From positions 62,001 through 126,000 of the forward strand of contig CAKSBF010000002.1 in NCBI GenBank assembly GCA_934438075.1: a stretch of DNA of 64,000 bases, written 5' to 3'. This stretch comes from an uncultured Clostridia bacterium (GTDB lineage Bacteria; Bacillota; Clostridia; UBA1381; UBA9506). The stretch's first letter is position 1. Each line of letters starts with the position of its first letter. The notes under the pieces were generated by a model. The model ran no database searches and was not told the DNA's origin. It saw only the letters and a list, made by a program, of their open reading frames with translations. Shown here one piece after another: positions 16,719-25,308 of this stretch. Both the position numbers and the translations under genes were made by a program.

Positions 16719-16751
16719 TGTAACCGTTCTGTAAAAAAACTATGATATAAT
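16719..16751 (+). promoter_or_regulatory. WalR box with promoter, upstream of the small secreted protein
   Basis: TGTAAC-N5-TGTAAA at 16719-16735 is an exact match to TGTWAH-N5-TGTWAH. A TATAAT at 16746-16751 follows; the expected -35 position (16723-16728) is covered by the box and is itself poor, as in promoters that need an OmpR-type activator. A PhoB-type reading of the same repeats cannot be excluded. Confidence 0.6.
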
Positions 16752-16856
16752 AACTATAAAGATAATAAATTAATATTTTGCTGTAAAAAGTTTGAATGCA
16801 ACAAACAGACTAAAAGATAGGTCGTTTAATAGAATTTAGCAGTTGGAGGTAGTTTC

Positions 16857-17333
16857 ATGTCAAAAAGAAAAATATTAAGGTTCATTGTTTGCGGTATAGT
16901 GTCGCTTATGATTTTTTGTCTCAGCGCTGTCGGAGTATTTGCTACCCCGGAGGTTTTATCAAGAGATGCAATATCAACTCGTGATGGTCTGGTTACGGTG
17001 TGCGCTCCGGAAAATGTATACAGCTCTACTACAAACCGCAAACTTGCAATTTCAGCCGTGGCCTCCCCGGGAACAATTGTAACAGTATATCGCTATGATC
17101 CAAATACCTTATGTTTTCACAAAATGTGGGTAAATGGAGAAGCTCTGGAAGCTTCTGTCGGTTCCTCGTGGCTGTTTGCAACACAGGTTGATTTGCAGCC
17201 CGGCATGAACCAGTTTTTAGTGCGTGGCGCATGGGATGAAAATACATATAGTATTACTCGTTTTGATGTTAATTTATTGAATGAAGGGTTTATGGATCGT
17301 GTAAAAGGCGTGATTTCCGTTATTTTTAATTAG
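16857..17333 (+). CDS. Small secreted protein, unknown function
   Basis: 158 residues with a clear signal peptide (KRK, hydrophobic core to about residue 28, cleavage after GVFA). The mature part is predicted all-beta (TNRKLAISAVASPGTIVTVYRYD, GSSWLFATQVDLQPGMNQFLVRGAWDENTYS), like a single Ig- or beta-sandwich module of extracellular proteins. I do not recognise a named family. It sits between walK and yycH, with its own WalR-box promoter and its own terminator, so it is probably a WalR regulon member as well as a neighbour. A role in wall homeostasis is inference from position. Confidence 0.8.
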   Translation: MSKRKILRFIVCGIVSLMIFCLSAVGVFATPEVLSRDAISTRDGLVTVCAPENVYSSTTNRKLAISAVASPGTIVTVYRYDPNTLCFHKMWVNGEALEASVGSSWLFATQVDLQPGMNQFLVRGAWDENTYSITRFDVNLLNEGFMDRVKGVISVIFN

Positions 17334-17358
17334 AATCCACAGTGTCTGTACATTGTAG

Positions 17359-17386
17359 TAGAGTGTCGTTATGGCACTCTATTTTA
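17359..17386 (+). terminator. Terminator after the small secreted protein
   Basis: TAGAGTG (17359-17365) pairs with CACTCTA (17375-17381), followed by TTTTATTG. Confidence 0.7.
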
Positions 17387-17414
17387 TTGTCAATTCAGAG
17401 GGAGGTTTGGGAGA

Positions 17415-18899
17415 ATGAGAATGAAAAAGAAAATCAAGGATCTTTCATTGATTGCGCTTATTGTTCTCAGCCTGGTTTTAGTGCTGCAAATTTGGTTTCA
17501 AAGCAGTTCGCTTTCATATATCGGTGTGGGCGAACAGATGAACGAGTATGTATTGAGACCGATTATGCAGTGGTTTGGCCGTGGAAGAAACGGTACATTT
17601 TCGCAAAACATAAGAGAACTCATGCTCCCCAAAAAGATTGTATTGAATCAATCTAATCAACGAGCGGTTTTATACAGCAACGATGACAATTATTATCGCA
17701 TACTGCAGACGGCGGATGACCTGCTGGAGGGCCTGATGACAGGTCAGGCAGAAATTAAATCAAAGGAAAGCATTAGCCAGGAGGACTACTGCGCTGTTTT
17801 AAAAGGAAACTCTGTATACCTTGACTATGGAATAGACATTGATTTTCGTTTACTTTCTGTTAATATATGCGGTAAAGAAAAAAATGCATTAAGTGGAGAC
17901 TTTACAACGGTTCATGAATATATTATTAGTCTTGAAGATAACGTTTTAAATAACGCAGTGCTTTATATTAAGGATTATAAATCTGGTAATATGCTGCGCT
18001 ATGTCGTATCGGAAAACAAAGGTGAACTGGATGGAATGTTAAGCAATTATTTTAAAAATAATGATACAGAATCAATCTTTAATTATTCTTTTGAACTGAA
18101 CTTTCATAAGCAGGAAGGCAGCGATGGCGCACTTTCAAAGCTAGTGTTTCAGCCATTGATTTTATTCAATTTGGTTGCCTCTGAGGGTAATGTTGTAGAA
18201 ACGGAACCGGACGCGTTATGGGGAGTTGATTCCACACATGTCAGCGGAATATTAAAAGCGTTTCAAATCAATCCTATGACAATGAACAAGTATACGGATT
18301 TAACCAATTCAAATATATTTGTGGAAAATAAAGCGACGCTAACCATCAGTCCTGAAGGATATCTTGTATACCAGACGATAGAGGGCGGTCAGGGATTACC
18401 GTTAGTGGATGTAAAGGAAAAAAACAGTACAGATATTTATACTGCTGTTTCCGGTGCGGTCAGTTTCTTATATACGCTAAACGAAGAAATTCCCGAGATT
18501 GATCCTTCGGATTTGCGTTTTTGTTCAAATCTGACGGAGGGGGATACACCCGGAAATTATACCATTGAATTTGATTTGTATGTTGGAGGTCTGCCTGTTT
18601 TGCAAAGTGCGTTAACAGACGACAGTCCATCTCATGCTATAACCATGGTAATTGAAAACGGTTGCTTAAAGCAATACCGCCAATTTGTACGTAAATATCG
18701 TGTTGTGCAAAAAAAGGAAAAGATTACTCCTGTAATTAATGCAGTGGATGGACTGATGGATCAATTAAAGCCTGCTAAACAAAATATGACGATTGTCGAT
18801 GCTAAGAAGTGCTATTTCGATACACGCGCGGAAAATGTTTTGTTACCGCGATGGGAAATCGGTGTTGAAGGGATAAATTCAATTTTAACCGTAAGGTAG
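17415..18899 (+). CDS. yycH: YycH-like WalK regulator
   Basis: 494 residues with GGAGG 9 bases before ATG 17415. A single N-terminal membrane anchor (about 8-26, IALIVLSLVLVLQIW) is followed by a large extracytoplasmic part, the topology of YycH. The anchor plus repeated mixed alpha/beta segments, the position after walK and the YycI-like partner immediately downstream support the call; sequence identity to Bacillus YycH is visibly low. In Bacilli, YycH and YycI form a transmembrane complex with WalK, repressing it in B. subtilis and activating it in S. aureus. Confidence 0.75.
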   Translation: MRMKKKIKDLSLIALIVLSLVLVLQIWFQSSSLSYIGVGEQMNEYVLRPIMQWFGRGRNGTFSQNIRELMLPKKIVLNQSNQRAVLYSNDDNYYRILQTADDLLEGLMTGQAEIKSKESISQEDYCAVLKGNSVYLDYGIDIDFRLLSVNICGKEKNALSGDFTTVHEYIISLEDNVLNNAVLYIKDYKSGNMLRYVVSENKGELDGMLSNYFKNNDTESIFNYSFELNFHKQEGSDGALSKLVFQPLILFNLVASEGNVVETEPDALWGVDSTHVSGILKAFQINPMTMNKYTDLTNSNIFVENKATLTISPEGYLVYQTIEGGQGLPLVDVKEKNSTDIYTAVSGAVSFLYTLNEEIPEIDPSDLRFCSNLTEGDTPGNYTIEFDLYVGGLPVLQSALTDDSPSHAITMVIENGCLKQYRQFVRKYRVVQKKEKITPVINAVDGLMDQLKPAKQNMTIVDAKKCYFDTRAENVLLPRWEIGVEGINSILTVR

Positions 18900-18908
18900 G
18901 TGAAACGG

Positions 18909-19763
18909 GTGAACTGGGAAAAGGCAAAGAATACTTTAATTGTTTTTTTTATAATAATTGATGCATGTCTTTTTGGAATTTTAATGCGAACGAATACAGG
19001 CAATACCAGAGTATCAAGGGCTGCTGTTCAACAGACAGTAAAACTATTACAGCAGCATCAAATTACTGTAAAGGAGAGTGTTATTCCTCGGAAAAAATTT
19101 AAAAACCGCAATTATAATTTAACTGCACTTTTATTTAAAAACAACAAGAGAACAGAGAAGTGGATTGGCAGCGGCTATCAGACATTGCAAGAAGATGCGG
19201 CAGCCCATCGGTATGTTTATCAAAATAAAAATAAGCAGCTTGTGATCAACAAAACAGGCATCGATTTTTCTGTCAGCAAAAATGCGGTACTGCTTTCGGA
19301 AAAATCGCAAAAGGACATGGAAAGCTATCTTGTTTCAAAACTCAAAAGAATGGGCTTTTCAAATCAAAACTATTACTTTTCTTCTGTGTGGTATGAAAAT
19401 GGCTTATATTGCGCCCGCATTTCTCCCAAGGCGGAAAATATAAAGCTTGTAGGGATAGAGCTTTATGTAGCAGCGGACAAAGATGAAATTATCAAAATTT
19501 CCGGAAATTGGTTTCAATACAGCGGTAAGGAAAGCTTTGCAGAGAATAACTTGCTGGAGGTGACGGCGGTTCTAGCCAATTTAATTTATATACCGGGGCA
19601 GGAAGGTAGTGAAATTACGGAGATTTCTTTGGCTGCGTATGTTTCATCGGAATATTTGAATAATAAAGTTATAACGGCCGGGCCGGTTTACATATTCGCC
19701 AAAAGCGATGGTACACAATATTATTTTGATGCACGTACCGGCGAGTTGATTATGCAGAAATAG
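18909..19763 (+). CDS. yycI: YycI-like WalK regulator
   Basis: 284 residues if started at GTG 18909, chosen because the resulting N-terminus (MNWEKAKNTLIVFFIIIDACL) matches the typical YycI start (MDW, charged, then one membrane helix) and AGGTG precedes it; an in-frame GTG at 18900 would add three residues. One membrane helix at 8-27, then an extracytoplasmic domain (GIDFSVSKNAVLLSE, a YFDARTGELI-like C-terminal strand pair) as in YycH/YycI paralogues. It follows yycH without a gap. obgE starts 29 bases downstream and may be cotranscribed. Confidence 0.75.
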   Translation: MNWEKAKNTLIVFFIIIDACLFGILMRTNTGNTRVSRAAVQQTVKLLQQHQITVKESVIPRKKFKNRNYNLTALLFKNNKRTEKWIGSGYQTLQEDAAAHRYVYQNKNKQLVINKTGIDFSVSKNAVLLSEKSQKDMESYLVSKLKRMGFSNQNYYFSSVWYENGLYCARISPKAENIKLVGIELYVAADKDEIIKISGNWFQYSGKESFAENNLLEVTAVLANLIYIPGQEGSEITEISLAAYVSSEYLNNKVITAGPVYIFAKSDGTQYYFDARTGELIMQK

Positions 19764-19792
19764 AAATATGAAGAGATAGAAAGGGAAAAAAT

Positions 19793-21064
19793 ATGTTTGT
19801 AGATGTTGCAGAAATAAAAATAAAGTCCGGAAATGGCGGAAATGGTCTGGTATCTTTTCACCGTGAGAAATATGTAGCTGCAGGAGGACCGGATGGCGGC
19901 GATGGCGGTCGTGGCGGTGATATTATCTTCTGTGCCGATTCTTCTTTGTCAACGTTGATGGATTTTCGATATAAAAAGCAGTATAAAGCGGGCAATGGAG
20001 AAGATGGGCGCGGTAAAAAGAGCACAGGTAAGGATGGTGCGGATATGCTGATCAGAGTTCCGGTCGGCACGCTTATACGTGATACGGAGACAGGAAAATT
20101 GATCGCAGATTTAAAACATGACGGTGAACGTTTTGTAGCAGCAAAGGGCGGAAAGGGCGGATGGGGCAACGTACATTTTGCTACTCCGACGCGCCAGGTT
20201 CCGAAGTTTGCCAAACCGGGCCAAAAGGGTATAGAACGAACTGTTGCTCTGGAATTAAAACTGTTGGCAGATGTTGGATTGATCGGCTTTCCGAACGTTG
20301 GAAAATCCACTTTGCTGGCGGCGGTTAGCGGCGCGCGTCCTAAAATTGCAAATTATCACTTCACCACACTGGAACCTAATTTGGGTGTGGTTGAGCTTGG
20401 CGAAGGCGGCAGTTTTGTTTTAGCAGATATTCCCGGTATTATTGAGGGAGCCAACGAGGGTGTTGGACTGGGACATGAATTTTTGCGGCATGTGGAGCGC
20501 ACGCGTCTGCTGCTGCATGTGGTTGATGTTTCCGGAATAGAAGGCAGAAATCCGATTGAAGATTTTGATATTATTTGTGAAGAAATGGAGAAATTTAATG
20601 CCGATTTAGCGAAACGGCCTCAGATTGTGGTAGCAAATAAAACAGATATTATTACAGATGAGGGTGCATATCTTGCCTTTCGGAACGAGATAGAACAAAG
20701 AGGTCTTACGCTGTTTGAAATATCGGCAGCGACAAACCGCGGCACACGTGAACTGATGTTATATGTCAGCAGCAAGCTGCAGGAGCTTCCTATCCCGGAG
20801 TTTAAGGTAGAGGATGACTGGCTGGATCAAACGCCTGTGAATGACGATGATTTTGAAATTGCTGTTCAGGACAGCGTTTATGAAATTACCGGTTCAAGGA
20901 TAGAAAAAATAGTGAACAGTACCAATTTCGATGATTACGAATCGTTACAGTTTTTTCAGCGAGCGCTGCGTAATCTCGGTGTGATAGATGCTTTGGAGGA
21001 AAAGGGAATTGAGGAAGGCGATACTGTAAAGCTTTATGAAATTGAGTTTGAATATATGAGGTAA
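19793..21064 (+). CDS. obgE: GTPase ObgE/CgtA
   Basis: 423 residues with the three Obg domains. Obg glycine-rich fold 1-158 (GNGGNGLVSFHREKY, GGPDGGDGGRGGD); G domain 159-330 with G1 GFPNVGKSTL, G3 DIPGII, G4 NKTD and G5 SAAT; C-terminal OCT domain 345-423 (YEITGSRIEKIVNSTNFDDYESLQF). Obg is an essential GTPase acting in 50S maturation and stress signalling. The ribosome binding site AGAAAGGG is 7 bases upstream. ispE begins 5 bases after its stop. Confidence 0.97.
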   Translation: MFVDVAEIKIKSGNGGNGLVSFHREKYVAAGGPDGGDGGRGGDIIFCADSSLSTLMDFRYKKQYKAGNGEDGRGKKSTGKDGADMLIRVPVGTLIRDTETGKLIADLKHDGERFVAAKGGKGGWGNVHFATPTRQVPKFAKPGQKGIERTVALELKLLADVGLIGFPNVGKSTLLAAVSGARPKIANYHFTTLEPNLGVVELGEGGSFVLADIPGIIEGANEGVGLGHEFLRHVERTRLLLHVVDVSGIEGRNPIEDFDIICEEMEKFNADLAKRPQIVVANKTDIITDEGAYLAFRNEIEQRGLTLFEISAATNRGTRELMLYVSSKLQELPIPEFKVEDDWLDQTPVNDDDFEIAVQDSVYEITGSRIEKIVNSTNFDDYESLQFFQRALRNLGVIDALEEKGIEEGDTVKLYEIEFEYMR

Positions 21065-21069
21065 GGATT

Positions 21070-21927
21070 ATGCAAAAATATTCACAAAAAGCGTATGCAA
21101 AAATTAATCTTTCCTTAAATGTTTTAGGAAAAAGAAGAGATGGTTATCATGAAGTTTCTATGGTAATGCATCAAATTACTCTGGCGGACATAATATCACT
21201 TTCGCGTTGCAGTGGGGCGGGCATCATTTTAACCTCTGACTCTGAACAGATACCGTTGGACGAAAGGAATATTGCATATCAAGCAGCACAAATTATGCAG
21301 AAGGAATTTAATTTGTCGGATGGGGTAAAAATTCATATTAAAAAGGACATTCCTGTCGCAGGAGGATTGGCGGGAGGCAGCACAGATGCGGCGGCAGTCC
21401 TGTGTTTAATGAACACCGCATACAGTCTTGGGTTATCGAGAATACAATTGATGAAATTAGGGTTGCGTTTGGGGGCTGATGTGCCATATTGTATTTTTTC
21501 TAAACCTGCACTTGCGGAGGGAATCGGAGAGAGCCTGACGGAGATTGAGGGACTGGCACCTTGTAAAATTATTATTGTCAATCCTTGTGTGGAGATTTCT
21601 ACCAAGACGGTATATGAAGCTATGGATTCTTGCGCTGACACTGCCCCGGCTCAAAATAAAGCATTAATCAACGCACTTAGAAACGGTGACAACGGAAATG
21701 CGTTTTCGTATATGAAAAATGCGATGGAACAAGTTAGTATAGGACTGTGTCCGCAGATAGCAGAAATTATCGATACGTTAATGTCTGCAGGTGCGCAGCA
21801 CGCGATGATGAGCGGCAGCGGTGCAACCTGTTTTGGTATTTTTTCCAAGAACAGCGATTTGACAGAAATACATAAACTGTTTCCGGGTTATATTGTGCGG
21901 GAATGTGAACCATATTATGGAGAATAA
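21070..21927 (+). CDS. ispE: 4-diphosphocytidyl-2-C-methyl-D-erythritol kinase
   Basis: 285 residues, a GHMP kinase of the MEP isoprenoid pathway: ATP-dependent phosphorylation of CDP-ME at the 2-hydroxyl. Motif 1 AKINLSLNVLGKRRDGYHE (with catalytic K and substrate H), the ATP-binding loop PVAGGLAGGSTDAAA, and motif 3 MMSGSGATCFGIF are all present. It forms an operon with obgE (5-base gap, GAGGTAAGG ribosome binding site overlapping the obgE end). The gene shows that the organism makes isoprenoids by the MEP route. Confidence 0.96.
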   Translation: MQKYSQKAYAKINLSLNVLGKRRDGYHEVSMVMHQITLADIISLSRCSGAGIILTSDSEQIPLDERNIAYQAAQIMQKEFNLSDGVKIHIKKDIPVAGGLAGGSTDAAAVLCLMNTAYSLGLSRIQLMKLGLRLGADVPYCIFSKPALAEGIGESLTEIEGLAPCKIIIVNPCVEISTKTVYEAMDSCADTAPAQNKALINALRNGDNGNAFSYMKNAMEQVSIGLCPQIAEIIDTLMSAGAQHAMMSGSGATCFGIFSKNSDLTEIHKLFPGYIVRECEPYYGE

Positions 21928-21930
21928 TGC

Positions 21931-21958
21931 TTGCATTTTTGCAAAATTGTGGTACAAT
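21931..21958 (+). promoter_or_regulatory. Promoter of the cyclophilin gene
   Basis: TTGCAT (21931-21936) and TACAAT (21953-21958) at spacing 16, directly after the ispE stop. Confidence 0.7.
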
Positions 21959-21994
21959 CATATAGAAATCAGAATATAAAAATGAGGTGCTTTT

Positions 21995-22636
21995 ATGAAA
22001 AAGATAGTTGCTGTATTAATGGGAGCGATGCTTTGCATGGTGCTGTTTTCTGCCTGCTCCGACAAGAAAGATGCTCAACAGGATACATTTGTGCGTATTG
22101 AGATGGAAGACGGAGACTCTATGGTTTTGCAATTGTTTCCCGAGACTGCGCCGATGACAGTAAAGCATTTTTTGGAAAACGTAAAGTCCGAATATTATGA
22201 TGGCAAGGTGTTTCATCGCGCTGTAAAGGGTTTTATGATTCAGGGAGGATCTGCTGACGGAAAGGGTGTTGGCGGCAGTGGCAGAACAGTAAAAGGTGAG
22301 TTTAAGGCAAACGGTATTGAAAATAATCTGAAACATACACGCGGTGTTGTTTCCATGGCAAGAAGCAATGATCCGGATTCTGCAAGCGGTCAATTTTTTA
22401 TTATGCATGCTTCCGCTCCGCACTTGGATGGCAATTATGCAGCGTTTGGAAAAGTGGTAGAGGGTATGGATGTTGTTGATAAAATTGCAGAGATGCCGGT
22501 TGGAGGCGCAAATGGTGATGAACTGCTCGAAAAGCCTGTTATTAAATCTATTCGCGTGATAAAGGATTATACTATGCCAACAGCAACAGCTATGCCGCAG
22601 GAAAATGGGGCAACTTCCACACCGAAACAGGATTAA
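21995..22636 (+). CDS. Cyclophilin-type peptidyl-prolyl isomerase lipoprotein
   Basis: 213 residues. A lipoprotein signal with lipobox LFSAC (cysteine at about residue 21) is followed by a charged linker and a bacterial cyclophilin domain (about 33-190): YDGKVFHRAVKGFMIQGGS, SMARSNDPDSASGQFFIM and LDGNYAAFGKVVEGMDVV. The catalytic arginine (FHRAV) and the Q-F-F active-site residues are present. The enzyme would sit on the outer face of the membrane and isomerise prolyl bonds in exported proteins. A low-complexity T/A/P/Q tail ends the protein. Monocistronic with its own promoter. Confidence 0.95.
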   Translation: MKKIVAVLMGAMLCMVLFSACSDKKDAQQDTFVRIEMEDGDSMVLQLFPETAPMTVKHFLENVKSEYYDGKVFHRAVKGFMIQGGSADGKGVGGSGRTVKGEFKANGIENNLKHTRGVVSMARSNDPDSASGQFFIMHASAPHLDGNYAAFGKVVEGMDVVDKIAEMPVGGANGDELLEKPVIKSIRVIKDYTMPTATAMPQENGATSTPKQD

Positions 22637-22700
22637 TATGTATAAATTTTGCTAAATTTGCCAAAAGTTATACAGAAATTAATATTTTTCAATTTTACTC

Positions 22701-22729
22701 TTGAATATTTTACAGAGATGTTGTAAAAT
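22701..22729 (+). promoter_or_regulatory. gap promoter with embedded operator
   Basis: TTGAAT (22701-22706) and TAAAAT (22724-22729) at spacing 17. A perfect 7-bp inverted repeat, TTTTACA (22708-22714) and TGTAAAA (22722-22728), fills the spacer and overlaps the -10, the classic place for a repressor dimer. Confidence 0.6.
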
Positions 22730-22774
22730 ATATATTGACAAAAAGGTAACAAATAATTTTAGGAGGTTTTTTAC

Positions 22775-23788
22775 ATGGCAGTAAAAGTAGCGATTAATGG
22801 TTTTGGCCGTATTGGTCGTCTGGCTTTCAGACAGATGTTCGGCGCAGAGGGTTATGAGGTTGTTGCAATCAACGATTTGACAAGCCCGAAGATGCTGGCT
22901 CATCTTTTAAAGTATGATTCCGCACAGGGAAAATATGCTTTGGCTGATACCGTATCCGCTGGCGAAGATTCGATCACCGTTGACGGAAAAACCATCAAAA
23001 TTTATGCAGAGAAAGACGCTGTAAACATTCCGTGGGGTGCTTTGGACGTTGATGTTGTATTGGAGTGCACAGGTTTCTACACTTCCAAGGAAAAGGCATC
23101 CGCTCACTTAAAGGCAGGTGCTAAAAAGGTTGTTATTTCTGCTCCGGCCGGTAATGATTTGCCGACGGTTGTATATAATGTAAACCATGACATTCTTACA
23201 AAGGAAGACAAAATTATTTCTGCTGCTTCCTGTACTACAAACTGCTTGGCTCCTATGGCGAAAGCATTGAATGACTATATGCCGATTGAAAGCGGTATCA
23301 TGTCTACCATCCATGCATATACGGGCGACCAGATGATTTTGGATGGTCCGCAGAGAAAGGGAGACCTCAGAAGATCCAGAGCGGGTGCTGTTAACATTGT
23401 TCCGAACTCCACCGGTGCTGCAAAGGCAATCGGTCTTGTTATTCCGGAATTGAACGGCAAACTGATCGGTTCTGCACAGAGAGTTCCGACACCGACCGGT
23501 TCTACCACTATTTTGGTTGCTGTTGTTAAGGGTGAGGCTACTGTTGAGGGTATCAACACTGCAATGAAGGCAGCTTCTAATGAATCCTTTGGCTACAATG
23601 AGGACGAGATCGTTTCCTCTGATATCGTTGGCAGCAGATTTGGTTCTATCTTCGATTCCACTCAGACTATGGTTGCTAAGATGGATAACGGATATTCTCA
23701 GGTTCAGGTTGTTTCTTGGTATGATAATGAAAATTCTTACACCAGTCAGATGGTAAGAACAATTAAATATTTTGCTGAGTTAGGTTAA
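22775..23788 (+). CDS. gap: Glyceraldehyde-3-phosphate dehydrogenase
   Basis: 337 residues, type I GAPDH. NAD-binding Rossmann start VAINGFGRIGRLAFRQ, the NDL motif after the second strand, catalytic C153 in SAASCTTNCLAP, the histidine of IHAYTGDQ, and the substrate-binding RRSRAGAVNIVPNSTGAAKA stretch. It oxidises glyceraldehyde-3-phosphate to 1,3-bisphosphoglycerate in glycolysis. Codon use is visibly more biased (GCT, GTT, TCT) than in its neighbours, as expected of a highly expressed gene. Monocistronic: pgk and tpi do not follow, which is common in Clostridia. AGGAGG is 8 bases upstream of the ATG. Confidence 0.97.
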   Translation: MAVKVAINGFGRIGRLAFRQMFGAEGYEVVAINDLTSPKMLAHLLKYDSAQGKYALADTVSAGEDSITVDGKTIKIYAEKDAVNIPWGALDVDVVLECTGFYTSKEKASAHLKAGAKKVVISAPAGNDLPTVVYNVNHDILTKEDKIISAASCTTNCLAPMAKALNDYMPIESGIMSTIHAYTGDQMILDGPQRKGDLRRSRAGAVNIVPNSTGAAKAIGLVIPELNGKLIGSAQRVPTPTGSTTILVAVVKGEATVEGINTAMKAASNESFGYNEDEIVSSDIVGSRFGSIFDSTQTMVAKMDNGYSQVQVVSWYDNENSYTSQMVRTIKYFAELG

Positions 23789-23807
23789 TTATTAATTGCC
23801 TATAAAA

Positions 23808-23846
23808 ATAAAGCGCACTGCCGATTGGTTCGGCAGTGCGTTTTAT
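23808..23846 (+). terminator. Terminator of gap (and lysA)
   Basis: CGCACTGCCG (23814-23823) pairs perfectly with CGGCAGTGCG (23831-23840), followed by TTTTATTTTATTTTT; A-rich on the left side, so it probably also ends lysA from the other strand. Confidence 0.9.
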
Positions 23847-23853
23847 TTTATTT

Positions 23854-25155
23854 TTAGAACAAATCATTTTTTACTAAATCATCATAACTTTCCCTTTTTA
23901 CAATAATCCGCGGTTTGCCGTCTTTTATCATGACAACGGCTGGATTAGGCAACCGATTGTAGTGACTTGCCATAGAATAGTTATAAGCACCGGTTGCAAG
24001 GACAGCTAATATATCACCCGGCTGTGCTTCCTGTAAGGAAATGTTCTCACCTAATAAATCACCTGATTCACAGCAGCGACCTGCTATAGTCACAGTATCC
24101 GTTTTCTTCTCTCCCGCTTTGTTTGCAATTTGAAAATCATATTCAGACTGATACAAAATATAGCGCGGATTATCTCCCATACCACCGTCAACAGCAACGT
24201 AGGTACGGACGTTCGGTATTTTCTTTACAGAACCAATGGTATAGAGTGTAATACCTGCAGGCGCAACAATGGAACGTCCCGGCTCCATTAAAATTTTTGG
24301 CAAGGTAAGTTCATATTTTTCTGCGCTTTCCTTGACTATACGGCTGACGGCTTCCATGTATTTATCATATGCAATAGGTGAATCTGAAGGAATATACCGG
24401 ATGCCAAAGCCGCCGCCAAGATTTAATTCTGATATTGTCAATCCCAGTCCGGTCTTAATATCGGAAATAAATTTCATCATTACATCTGCAGCTTGTTCAA
24501 AAGGCTTCAAATCAAAGATTTGAGAACCAATGTGACAATGTATGCCGACTACGTGTATATTTTCCATTGTGGCAGCACTTTTTATAATATCATAGGCTTC
24601 ACCGGTTTCAAGCGCAACACCGAATTTGGAATCAATTTGCCCGGTCATGATATAACTATGCGTGTGCGCATCAATTCCGGGTTTGATACGAAACAAAACG
24701 TCTGCAATTTTATTTTGCTGTTTTGCAAGCGAATTTAAATTTTCAAGCTCGGTTATATTATCTACAACAATGCGCCCGACATTGTGCTCAAGAGCCATTT
24801 CCAATTCGGCAATCGTTTTGTTGTTTCCGTGAAAATAGATTTTGTCAGCAGGAAAACCTGCTTTTAAAGCGGTATAAAGTTCGCCGCCCGATACTACGTC
24901 AACTCCTAAGCCTTCTTCATGAACAATTTTATAGATTGCAAGAGAAGAAAATGCCTTACTGGCATAGAGTACTAAACCGTTGCCGTTATAAAATCGTTTG
25001 ACAGAATCTGTATATAACCGACAGTTTTGACGGATTAAATTTTCATCCATAACATAAAGCGGTGTTCCATATTCTTTTGCTAGCGCAATGCAGTCACAGC
25101 CGCCGATTGTCAAATGATTTTCAGAATTAATTTCCAGGTTTTTTGAAATGAACAT
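23854..25155 (-). CDS. lysA: Diaminopimelate decarboxylase
   Basis: 433 residues from ATG 25155, which has AAAGGAG 7 bases upstream (a longer in-frame ATG at 25179 does not). PLP enzyme of fold type III: PLP lysine in YASKAFSS, HGNNK and HCHIGSQIFD in the barrel, GGGFGIRY, EPGRSIVAPAG, and C-terminal CCESGDLLGEN and GAYNYSMASHYN. It converts meso-diaminopimelate to lysine, the last lysine-biosynthetic step, and competes with peptidoglycan synthesis for DAP. It stands alone with a short leader of about 30 bases, so there is no lysine riboswitch. Confidence 0.96.
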   Translation of the reverse strand: MFISKNLEINSENHLTIGGCDCIALAKEYGTPLYVMDENLIRQNCRLYTDSVKRFYNGNGLVLYASKAFSSLAIYKIVHEEGLGVDVVSGGELYTALKAGFPADKIYFHGNNKTIAELEMALEHNVGRIVVDNITELENLNSLAKQQNKIADVLFRIKPGIDAHTHSYIMTGQIDSKFGVALETGEAYDIIKSAATMENIHVVGIHCHIGSQIFDLKPFEQAADVMMKFISDIKTGLGLTISELNLGGGFGIRYIPSDSPIAYDKYMEAVSRIVKESAEKYELTLPKILMEPGRSIVAPAGITLYTIGSVKKIPNVRTYVAVDGGMGDNPRYILYQSEYDFQIANKAGEKKTDTVTIAGRCCESGDLLGENISLQEAQPGDILAVLATGAYNYSMASHYNRLPNPAVVMIKDGKPRIIVKRESYDDLVKNDLF

Positions 25156-25189
25156 AGCGTTTCTCCTTTTTTTGACCATACATTATCAC

Positions 25190-25218
25190 ATTTTATCAAA
25201 AAAAAACTTTTATGTCAA
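25190..25218 (-). promoter_or_regulatory. Promoter of lysA
   Basis: On the minus strand TTGACA (25218-25213) and TAAAAT (25195-25190) at spacing 17. Confidence 0.8.
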
Positions 25219-25227
25219 TTTTTTTAT

Positions 25228-25255
25228 TTGACATTTGCGAATTTTGTGTTAAAAT
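25228..25255 (+). promoter_or_regulatory. Promoter of typA
   Basis: TTGACA (25228-25233) and TAAAAT (25250-25255) at spacing 16; divergent from the lysA promoter only 10 bases away. Confidence 0.8.
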
Positions 25256-25308
25256 AAATAGTTGGGTATCTATTACTACTAGGTAAGTTACTGGAGGTAA
25301 AGTTTGAC

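Noticed and set aside
22735..22740. TTGACA before gap as a -35 box
   Set aside because: No -10 lies at the right distance; the TTGAAT/TAAAAT pair upstream fits better.
23854..25200. Lysine riboswitch before lysA
   Set aside because: The leader between the promoter and the start is only about 30 bases.
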